Below are positions 1-5,300 of a stretch of DNA of 15,642 nucleotides, one piece after another (position 1 is the stretch's first letter; every line of letters begins with the position of its first letter). This DNA is from JAUVHV01 sp964523875 (GTDB lineage: Bacteria; Omnitrophota; Gorgyraeia; JABMRG01), in the NCBI GenBank assembly GCA_964523875.1, contig CAZGAS010000026.1, positions 1 through 15,642 of the forward strand. Reading direction: 5' to 3'. The position numbers were made by a program, and so were the translations under genes. The notes beneath the pieces were generated by a model. It did no database searches. It had not been told where the DNA came from and saw only the letters and a program-made list of their open reading frames with translations.

Positions 1-119
1 ACAGCGCCCAATTAAAAGGCTTACAAAAATATGCCAAAAAAAGTCTGCATCCGCACTTTCGGATGACCTTATGCTTTGCTTGTACAATACGCTTCATTCG
101 TTCTTTAAGATTCAATGAT

Positions 120-138
120 CCAACGCATCGCCCGTTGG
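120..138. repeat. Short inverted repeat
   Basis: CCAACG (120-125) and CGTTGG (133-138) form a perfect 6-bp stem around a 7-nt loop, at the left edge of the G/T-rich patch. No T-tract follows, so it is not an intrinsic terminator. Confidence 0.4.
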
Positions 139-256
139 GGTGGGCTGCTTTGGGCGTGCTTTTGTCGCTTGCTGCGGCTAGGGTCGCAGGTTACGTTGCT
201 TTGCTCACTAGGCCGTTTGCTTGGTGTAAAGTTTTTAGATTTTGATTCGGCTTACC

Positions 257-299
257 GTTGCAAATAAGGCTTGTATGGTGGCAATCCTTATTTAGCAAC
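257..299. repeat. Long hairpin with one bulged base
   Basis: The arm at 257-269 (GTTGCAAATAAGG) pairs with 286-299 (CCTTATTTAGCAAC), giving 13 base pairs with a single bulged A at 294. The 16-nt loop has a possible inner TTG/CAA pairing. No T-tract follows on either strand. The outer ends read GTT...AAC, opposite to the AAC...GTT order of integron attC sites, so it is not called attC. Confidence 0.6.
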
Positions 300-555
300 T
301 ATGCATTCCCAACCGAAGCAAAAAGAGAAAATTTTTAAAATTGATACTTTCTTTATTTAAACTCGCTGCAAAATTTTTTAAGTGCTTTTTGCTTGGTCTC
401 GGTTGCCCCGCCTGTAGTGGGAGAAGAGAAGTACTTTTATCGGCAGGTGTACGCCGAATCTTCACTTCACTTGAGTAGTCTCTGTGCTCGTGTTTCAACC
501 GCTTACGGTGTTTTCTGCTGACTGCGCAAATACGGTACAGGGTTAATTTGCACTT

Positions 556-588
556 ATCACTTATGTTCATTGCATTTGCATAAGTGAT
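556..588. repeat. Perfect 10-bp inverted repeat
   Basis: ATCACTTATG (556-565) and CATAAGTGAT (579-588) are exact reverse complements separated by 13 nt. The site lies in non-coding DNA about 155 bp upstream of the lipoprotein gene and could be an operator or an RNA hairpin. It has no T-tract. Confidence 0.55.
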
Positions 589-667
589 GTACTCATTGAA
601 ATCCTGCCCCCTATTTTTCTATTGCTTTGCCCTACATAGCAGGAGTAAAATATAGGCCTAATTTGTG

Positions 668-688
668 ATATTCGAACTTTTCGGATAT
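668..688. repeat. 9-bp hairpin upstream of lipoprotein gene
   Basis: ATATTCGAA (668-676) pairs with TTCGGATAT (680-688) around a 3-nt loop, with one G-T pair. It lies about 55 bp before the GTG at 743. There is no T-run, so a leader structure or operator is more likely than a terminator. Confidence 0.4.
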
Positions 689-742
689 GGACTTTAAGCC
701 CTTAATCTGGAGAAGTTAAAGGTTTTTTTAATTTGGGAAAAA

Positions 743-1300
743 GTGTCTGTTCCCTTTTACTATGATACTATGAGAAATAATTTACTAATTTTGGTGTTAT
801 CTTTAGCTTTCCTCGCGGGGTGTGTCACTACTGCTACCAATACAGAGAACTGTTTCTACGGCATAGGTATGAATAGCGCCTATGATTCAAAAGATTTTAA
901 GGTATTTCTATCTAAAGATGGTGAGCTGCAATACAATTCCAATGACAAAATAATGAACAAGGATATCTACGCATGGGCAAACTACGATGCTAAATATGCG
1001 TGCCTTGGAATAACTGTTTATAATAGCACAGCAACAGCTATACCTACGAGCGCGCTTACGGATTCTTTCAATCTTGTTACTACTGAGGATAAAATTATCA
1101 ATCTTAAAAAGAGAAGCCTGGCATTATACCCAAGCAGCGGGTATATTAATCCGGGATGCCGCGTGCTTTACTTTTTAAATAATCCGTATGGTGCTGATAG
1201 TAAAAAATTAGTAAGTAAGACAGCTATGATAATTTGCGAATTGGGCACTTTATCTGAAAGGGTAACAATAGTCTTAAAACCCGTACCTAAAGGTAGGTAA
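743..1300 (+). CDS. Probable lipoprotein of unknown function
   Basis: This is a 185-residue protein if read from the GTG at 743. The N-terminus carries a hydrophobic segment ending in a lipobox (LAGC), with the lipidation cysteine at residue 27. An in-frame ATG at 770 would give a more canonical signal peptide (MRNNLL..., cysteine at 18), but it has no visible ribosome binding site. The GTG is preceded by a weak GGGAA at about 5 nt, so the start is unresolved. No known domain is recognised in the mature part, which looks like a soluble beta-rich domain with three further cysteines. It would be anchored in the inner or outer membrane on the periplasmic side. The next gene starts 44 bp downstream on the same strand, also encodes an exported protein, and may be co-transcribed. 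Confidence 0.7.
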   Translation: MSVPFYYDTMRNNLLILVLSLAFLAGCVTTATNTENCFYGIGMNSAYDSKDFKVFLSKDGELQYNSNDKIMNKDIYAWANYDAKYACLGITVYNSTATAIPTSALTDSFNLVTTEDKIINLKKRSLALYPSSGYINPGCRVLYFLNNPYGADSKKLVSKTAMIICELGTLSERVTIVLKPVPKGR

Positions 1301-1344
1301 TAATTGTAGCGCTTAATCGGTTCGAATGATAAAAAGGAGAAGTA

Positions 1345-1881
1345 ATGCGGATTTTAAGTTTTATAGGAAAGGCGATAATATTAACAAGCCTAGTATGCTG
1401 CGCATTCTTATTAAGTACTGGTTTACTAACCGCGGCAGATGATAATCTTGCTTCTAACAAGAATATCGCTAAGATATGCGTTTCTAACGCGGCAGCGGGG
1501 CTTGGCGCGATTGCCGGAGACTTTGGGGATAATGAGGAGTTTATCGATTTAATCCGTTCATTTGTAGAGCCTATTCGTTTTTATCCTGACAGATTAGGTT
1601 ATTTTTATGTTTATGGCTATGATTGCGTAAATATCGCGCATCCTGTACAGCCTGAACTTGTAGGCAAGGACCTTTGTGATTATCAGGACGCCAAAGGCGA
1701 ATACGTAATCCGCAAGCTTTCAGAGGCAGCCCAAAGCGGCGGCGGCTTTGTGGAATATTACTGGGCCAAGCCCGATGAAAAAGGAGAGTACAAAAAGTTG
1801 GGCTATGTAGAACCTATTCCCAATACAGATTACTTTATAGGTACAGGCGTCTATTTACCTGAAATGGTTGATAACAATTAA
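1345..1881 (+). CDS. Exported single-Cache-domain protein
   Basis: This is a 178-residue protein with an N-terminal signal sequence or membrane anchor (about residues 5-30). The rest resembles the sCache_2 sensor domain. Its typical pattern is visible: a GYFYVYGYDCVNIAHP block (85-100), GKDL and a following D-x-x-G (107-118), SGGGFVEYYW (131-140) and a terminal GTGVY (166-170). Cache domains bind small ligands outside the cytoplasm and usually form the sensor part of chemoreceptors, histidine kinases or cyclases. Here no transmembrane or output domain follows the Cache, so the protein is probably a periplasmic ligand-binding partner of another sensor. A good Shine-Dalgarno (AAAGGAGA) lies 5-10 nt before the ATG. 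The TAA stop falls inside the GGGGAC repeat that borders the assembly gap, so linkage to what follows is uncertain. Confidence 0.8.
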   Translation: MRILSFIGKAIILTSLVCCAFLLSTGLLTAADDNLASNKNIAKICVSNAAAGLGAIAGDFGDNEEFIDLIRSFVEPIRFYPDRLGYFYVYGYDCVNIAHPVQPELVGKDLCDYQDAKGEYVIRKLSEAAQSGGGFVEYYWAKPDEKGEYKKLGYVEPIPNTDYFIGTGVYLPEMVDNN

Positions 1882-1892
1882 GGGGACCAATT
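1878..1892. repeat. GGGGAC repeat copy, left of gap
   Basis: The 15-bp TTAAGGGGACCAATT occurs here directly before the N run and again at 1993-2007 directly after it. With flanking bases it reads as a unit AATTAAGGGGACC that is tandem on the right side. Confidence 0.8.
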
Positions 1893-1992
1893 NNNNNNNN
1901 NNNNNNNNNNNNNNNNNNNNNNNNNNNNNNNNNNNNNNNNNNNNNNNNNNNNNNNNNNNNNNNNNNNNNNNNNNNNNNNNNNNNNNNNNNNN
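1893..1992. other. Assembly gap (100 Ns)
   Basis: Exactly 100 Ns, the conventional length for a scaffold gap of unknown size. Identical 15-bp sequences border it, so either two contigs overlap and nothing is missing, or a repeat or mobile element was not assembled. Confidence 0.97.
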
Positions 1993-2055
1993 TTAAGGGG
2001 ACCAATTAAGGGGACACGATACTTATATCTAAGAATTCTGGGGACGTAGTACTTA
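1993..2055. repeat. GGGGAC repeat cluster, right of gap
   Basis: TTAAGGGGACCAATT (1993-2007) overlaps AATTAAGGGGACACGAT (2004-2020). A related GGGGAC-x4-TACTTA word occurs at 2010-2025 and again at 2040-2055, a spacing of 30 bp with 12 of 16 identical positions. Such GGGGAC-type intergenic repeats remind me of REP-like sequences near Y1 (IS200/RAYT-type) transposases in uncultivated bacteria. No transposase is visible here, so that association is only inference. Confidence 0.55.
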
Positions 2056-2215
2056 ATAACACCAATTCCATAGGACTTAAGAGTTCTATCCCTAGAAAAT
2101 CAACTAGTTTTCATTTTCCTCAAAAAATCCTCTGTATTTGTTACATGAATAATGATACAATAAATTCTGCAAAGATAGCCCCAATATTCGAAGCCTAAAC
2201 CTCATAATAAAAAAC

Positions 2216-3049
2216 ATGCTATATGTCCCTAGGAAAATATTAAACAATAAAAACAGGATAAAAAGAGAGGCTGGTTTTGTTCTCTTTTTGTTTCTTCTTA
2301 TAAGTATTGCAGGTTCAGCCTTTGCGTGGGCAATAGCGCTGTCAGAGCAGGAGATTACGGATATAGGCAACAAGATATTTGAGAATGAGTGTGCTTCAAG
2401 GGACGAGGGTTTAATTCAATGGAACAGAGGCGAGGATTTCTTGTCATGCGGAATAGGCCATTTTATCTGGTATTCTGAAGGATATGACGGGCTTTTTGAG
2501 GAGAGCTTTCCTGAGTTTTTAGATTACGCGAAGAGTATGGGCGCTGTTATTCCTGAGTGGCTCTTTTTGCCATGCCCGTGGAGTTCGCGAAAGGATTTTA
2601 TTAAAGACAAAGATAGTATCAGGGTAAATCAACTGCGGGAATTTATAATAGTTACTAAGCAGTTGCAGGCAAGATTTATTGTAAGACGATTAAATGTCGC
2701 TCTAGAGTTAATGCTTGAAAACGCACCGGAAAAAGACAGAGAATTAATACAAAACAGGTTTGAGCGTATCGCCTCTACCTCATCAGGGACGTATGCCTTG
2801 GCAGATTATATAAATTTTAAAGGATTGGGCATATCAGTGTCAGAGCAATATAATGGCCAGGGATGGGGCCTTGTCCAGGTGTTGCTGCAAACGAGGGATG
2901 AAGGCTCAGCGTATGACGCACTTAAGGAGTTTGTCGCGACTGCAAATAGTGTTCTTGTTAATCGTGTAAAGAATGCCCCGCCTGAACGTAATGAAGAGAG
3001 ATGGTTACCTGGCTGGCAAAACAGGGTTAATTCATATCTTAAGCAATAA
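2216..3049 (+). CDS. Exported lysozyme-like conserved protein
   Basis: This is a 277-residue protein with a basic N-terminus, a hydrophobic segment (21-40) and SAFA/A-type residues suited to signal-peptidase cleavage. The mature part has strongly patterned conserved-looking blocks. They are NEC...GLIQWNRGED with SCGIGHFIWY (57-86), CPW (120-122), YALADYINFKG (193-203), GQGWGLVQVL (214-223), and PPER with RWLPGW (255-267). I associate this pattern with a family of conserved exported proteins of uncharacterised function. An early Glu (58) followed by a GIGH segment recalls lysozyme-like glycoside hydrolases, so a peptidoglycan- or glycan-acting role is possible but unproven. The ATG lacks an obvious Shine-Dalgarno, so the start is uncertain. 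It is followed at short distance by a 50-residue ORF and the carbonic anhydrase pseudogene on the same strand. Confidence 0.75.
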   Translation: MLYVPRKILNNKNRIKREAGFVLFLFLLISIAGSAFAWAIALSEQEITDIGNKIFENECASRDEGLIQWNRGEDFLSCGIGHFIWYSEGYDGLFEESFPEFLDYAKSMGAVIPEWLFLPCPWSSRKDFIKDKDSIRVNQLREFIIVTKQLQARFIVRRLNVALELMLENAPEKDRELIQNRFERIASTSSGTYALADYINFKGLGISVSEQYNGQGWGLVQVLLQTRDEGSAYDALKEFVATANSVLVNRVKNAPPERNEERWLPGWQNRVNSYLKQ

Positions 3050-3096
3050 GATAAGTGTTTTGTCCCAGGAATGCCATCCTGTGAAGGATAGCTATT

Positions 3097-3249
3097 ATGA
3101 ATGTGTATTTATTAGATGATACAAAAGTTAAAAATAAAAAGATGTATTCAGAATATGCGGAAAAGGTACGTACAATTATACGGAAGGTGATGAATCTCGG
3201 CCCTGAACAGAAGATAATTCTTGCCCAGACGGTTGGATATGAGAAATAA
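3097..3249 (+). CDS. Small 50-residue ORF
   Basis: This reading frame runs ATG to TAA and encodes a highly charged 50-residue peptide beginning MNVYLLDDTKV and ending QTVGYEK. An AAGGA lies 8 nt before the ATG, a good ribosome binding site, and the frame sits neatly between the lysozyme-like gene (47 bp upstream) and the carbonic anhydrase ATG (24 bp downstream). No signal peptide, membrane segment or known domain is visible. The central part looks alpha-helical. It could be a small cytoplasmic protein of the same operon or a chance frame; context and ribosome site favour it modestly. Confidence 0.45.
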   Translation: MNVYLLDDTKVKNKKMYSEYAEKVRTIIRKVMNLGPEQKIILAQTVGYEK

Positions 3250-3273
3250 GTAAAACATGATAAGGCGCATTTT

Positions 3274-3813
3274 ATGGATCGTTTAATCGCTGTAAAGACA
3301 AAAGAAGATATTCCGATTGAATACCGCTAGGGGCCTGCAGGGAAACCCTTTGAATATCATAATCTTGGGCATATAAATGATACTTATTCTAATCCCCAAC
3401 TGCTTATCGGTATGTGTATGGATAGCCGCAAGCGCTTGCATATTCTTGATAACTTTGCTTTTATAATCAGGACAGGAGGGGCTAACCTGCGTTACAGTGA
3501 GTTGAAGGTTTCTTACGCGATCTATGTTGGCGGGGTGAGGCATATTGCTTTAATCGGACACAATAAATGCAGCATGGTCAACTTAATATCTAGGAGGGAG
3601 CAATTTATTCAAGGTCTCATTGAAAAAGCAGGCTGGAAACAAGAACCAGCAGAGAAGCATTTTGACCATTTTGTTAATATCTTTGAGATAGGCAATGAAA
3701 TAGATTTTATCTTAAGTGAGGTGAAACGATTACGATCAAGGTACCCAAAAATAGTAGCCGCCCCGCTTATATATCGTATTGAGGATAACCTTCTTTATGT
3801 GATACGAGAGTAG
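3274..3813 (+). pseudogene. Beta-carbonic anhydrase, interrupted by amber codon
   Basis: In one continuous frame from the ATG at 3274 (TAAGG upstream) to the TAG at 3811-3813, the only break is a TAG at 3328-3330 (codon 19). Beta-carbonic anhydrases are zinc enzymes that interconvert CO2 and bicarbonate. The zinc-site motifs are intact after the break: C-x-D-x-R (residues 48-52) and H-x2-C (96 and 99), with the RTGGAN segment and the helix SELKVSYAIYVGGV between them. Total length of about 179 codons fits a short beta-class enzyme. Restart at the ATG of 3412 is possible but has no ribosome site and would remove the N-terminal arm, leaving the zinc cysteine as residue 2. The simplest reading is a recent nonsense mutation or a sequencing error. 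The IS30 element lies just downstream. Confidence 0.8.
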
Positions 3814-3882
3814 CAGGTACTTTAAAGGGTTTTGCTGTATGCGTGTGATGTTTCCACTTTGTTAAGACTGAGATATTTTGGG

Positions 3883-3899
3883 CCTGCTTGATAGAGATA
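3883..3899. repeat. Left 17-bp direct repeat flanking IS30 element
   Basis: CCTGCTTGATAGAGATA occurs here and again, identical, at 5122-5138, directly outside the two ends of the insertion sequence. It is best read as a target-site duplication, unusually long for this family. Confidence 0.75.
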
Positions 3900-3903
3900 A
3901 GAA

Positions 3904-3926
3904 GATTGTAATTTAAAGTGCAACAA
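3904..3926. repeat. IS30 left terminal inverted repeat
   Basis: GATTGTAATTTAAAGTGCAACAA matches the reverse complement of 5097-5119 at 18 of 23 positions; ATTGTAA and TGCAACAA are exact blocks. Confidence 0.75.
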
Positions 3927-3929
3927 ATA

Positions 3930-3977
3930 GGAGCATAAAAATAAAGCTCCACAGATCCGAAAAAATCTGTTATTTTG
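3930..3977 (+). terminator. Tandem hairpins at IS left end, terminator-like
   Basis: GGAGC/GCTCC (3930-3934 and 3946-3950) is followed at once by ACAGAT/ATCTGT (3951-3956 and 3965-3970) and the T-rich TATTTTG. The second hairpin resembles a weak intrinsic terminator. It lies between the left inverted repeat and the transposase start, where it could block transcription entering from outside; many insertion sequences limit transposase expression this way. Confidence 0.5.
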
Positions 3978-4012
3978 TAAGTGTGAAAACCAACAAAAAA
4001 CAGGAGGATCTA

Positions 4013-5110
4013 ATGGAGCTAAATAATAATACCACTAAAGGGAAGAAATATAAACATATAAATACAATTGAAAGATATAAGATAGAAGGATATTTAGAAG
4101 CTAAGAAAAGCATAAAAGAGATAGCTGAATTATTAGGTCGAGATAGATCAACAATTTATAGAGAAATCAAACGAGGCAGAGTGGTCCTGTTAGATTCTGA
4201 GTTAAGGAAGAAAGCGTGTTATAAAGCGGATGCAGGAGAGATGAGATATGAAGAGGCAGGCAGAAACAAAGAAAGAGCACTAAAGATCGGAAAAGACAGG
4301 CTGTTAGAACAATATATACGAAGAAAGATCCTCAATGATAGATATTCCCCGGATGCGGTTATAGGAGAGATAAAGCGTAAGGGTTTAAAGTTTAAGGGGA
4401 TGATCTGTACCAAGACACTATATAATTACATTGATGCCGGTATATTCGCGGATATCAGCAATGAAAACTTATGGCAGAAGCGAAAAAATAAGAAAAAAAG
4501 ATATCGTACACTAAGGAGAGTCTGCTTAAGGAATAAAATGGCTAGAAGGATAACAGAGCGGCCATTAGAAGCAAACGAGAGGCTTGAATATGGGCATTGG
4601 GAAGGTGATTGCGTAAAAGGCCCACAGAATAGCAAAACAAGCTTATTAACCTTAACAGAGAGAAAGACCCTAGAAGAGATAATTATTAAGCTTGAACAGG
4701 CAACACAAGAAGAAGTACAGAAAGCTATAGATAAATTAGAAAAGAAGTGCGGTAGAACATTTAAGCTGAAATTCAAGACAATCACCTTTGATAATGGCAG
4801 TGAGTTTTTAAACTGGAAAACACTGGAATTAAGCGTATTTGATAGAAAGACACGCAGAATAACAATATATTTTGCGCATGCATACAGTGCCTGGGAACGC
4901 GGCAGCAACGAAAATGCAAATAGAATTATTCGCCGTTTTATTCCTAAGGGTGAAGATATAGGCCATTTTGGCAGAAGCGAGATAAAGGATATCGAAAAGT
5001 GGATGAATAATTATCCAAGAAAGATTCTTGGGTACAGGTCAGCTAAACAGGCGGCCCAAGAGTGCTTGAGGAATAACAGCAACTTCGGACTTGACTTTGT
5101 TGCAGTATGA
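4013..5110 (+). CDS. IS30-family transposase
   Basis: This DDE transposase catalyses movement of the surrounding element. I chose the ATG at 4013 because AGGAGG lies 5 nt before it; a GTG at 3983 in frame has no such site. The protein has 365 residues from this start. The N-terminus carries the IS30 helix-turn-helix (about residues 15-55; TIERYKIEGYL and IKEIAELLGRDRSTIYREI). The catalytic triad, numbered from the chosen start, appears as D199 (HWEGDCV), D260 (TFDNGSEF) and E300 in the typical GSNENANRIIRRF block. No frameshift or stop is present, so it is probably active. The codons are more AT-rich than those of typA next door, as expected for a mobile gene. The stop codon lies inside the right inverted repeat. 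Confidence 0.95.
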   Translation: MELNNNTTKGKKYKHINTIERYKIEGYLEAKKSIKEIAELLGRDRSTIYREIKRGRVVLLDSELRKKACYKADAGEMRYEEAGRNKERALKIGKDRLLEQYIRRKILNDRYSPDAVIGEIKRKGLKFKGMICTKTLYNYIDAGIFADISNENLWQKRKNKKKRYRTLRRVCLRNKMARRITERPLEANERLEYGHWEGDCVKGPQNSKTSLLTLTERKTLEEIIIKLEQATQEEVQKAIDKLEKKCGRTFKLKFKTITFDNGSEFLNWKTLELSVFDRKTRRITIYFAHAYSAWERGSNENANRIIRRFIPKGEDIGHFGRSEIKDIEKWMNNYPRKILGYRSAKQAAQECLRNNSNFGLDFVAV

Positions 5111-5119
5111 GTTACAATT
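5097..5119. repeat. IS30 right terminal inverted repeat
   Basis: TTGTTGCAGTATGAGTTACAATT is the imperfect inverse partner of 3904-3926. It contains the transposase stop codon (5108-5110). Confidence 0.75.
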
Positions 5120-5121
5120 CA

Positions 5122-5138
5122 CCTGCTTGATAGAGATA
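5122..5138. repeat. Right 17-bp direct repeat flanking IS30 element
   Basis: Identical copy of 3883-3899. Beyond it the unduplicated target continues directly into the typA promoter region. Confidence 0.75.
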
Positions 5139-5149
5139 TCACTCTTTGC

Positions 5150-5177
5150 TTGACAAATCCCTTTCTTTTGTTACAAT
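5150..5177 (+). promoter_or_regulatory. Sigma-70-type promoter for typA
   Basis: A perfect -35 box TTGACA (5150-5155) and a -10 box TACAAT (5172-5177) are separated by 16 nt. The insertion sequence ends only about 30 bp upstream, so the promoter core is intact but anything farther upstream was displaced. Confidence 0.7.
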
Positions 5178-5246
5178 AACACCACCTTAGAAGAAAAGTG
5201 CAAGGAAACAGTTTGCATAAATCCAAAACACAGAGTAGTTTATCCC

Positions 5247-5280
5247 AAAAGGCGTAAGAAGATTGGCGCCTTTTTTATTT
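5247..5280 (+). terminator. Terminator-like hairpin in typA leader
   Basis: AAAAGGCG (5247-5254) pairs with CGCCTTTT (5267-5274) over a 12-nt loop, followed by a T-rich tail (to 5280). It lies downstream of the promoter at 5150-5177 and about 20 bp before the typA start. It could be an attenuator for typA, the 3' end of a short RNA of about 90 nt, or a terminator for upstream transcripts. A smaller hairpin (GTGCAA/TTGCAT, about 5200-5219) precedes it. Confidence 0.55.
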
Positions 5281-5300
5281 TAGAAGAAAGCTATAAGGAT

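Larger units (their letters stand above)
1..742. other. Gene-poor stretch with hairpins
   Basis: No reading frame here resembles a known protein. The open frames at 63-245 (+) and 292-570 (-) have no domain, no signal peptide and no convincing ribosome binding site. The stretch holds a G/T-rich, GC-richer patch (about 131-235) and four inverted repeats, listed separately. It could be degenerate accessory DNA or hold an undescribed structured RNA; nothing visible decides. Confidence 0.5.
3900..5121 (+). mobile_element. IS30-family insertion sequence, apparently complete
   Basis: The element of about 1.22 kb carries one intact IS30-type transposase. Imperfect terminal inverted repeats lie at 3904-3926 and 5097-5119 (18 of 23 positions identical, with TGCAACAA at the inner end of both), and a 17-bp direct repeat flanks the whole. 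The length is typical for the family. The right inverted repeat overlaps the end of the transposase gene. The exact tips are uncertain by 1-3 bp because the outermost bases do not match. Intact ends and identical flanking repeats indicate a fairly recent insertion, between the carbonic anhydrase pseudogene and typA. Confidence 0.85.

Noticed and set aside
120..299. Possible integron attC site or cassette
   Set aside because: The G/T-rich patch and bulged hairpin recall attC, and ATCCAAC fits the RYYYAAC core, but the long hairpin has GTT and AAC in the wrong order, GTTGGGG misses the GTTRRRY end, and no integrase is present.
292..570. Minus-strand reading frame of 92 residues
   Set aside because: No domain, signal or ribosome site, and its composition looks like chance translation of non-coding DNA.
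1993..2055. CRISPR array
   Set aside because: GGGGAC words recur at irregular, very short spacing with diverged copies, without repeat-spacer structure or cas genes.
3328..3330. Genome-wide reassignment of TAG
   Set aside because: TAG is used as the normal terminal stop of several genes in the window (3811-3813, 7636-7638, 13467-13469).
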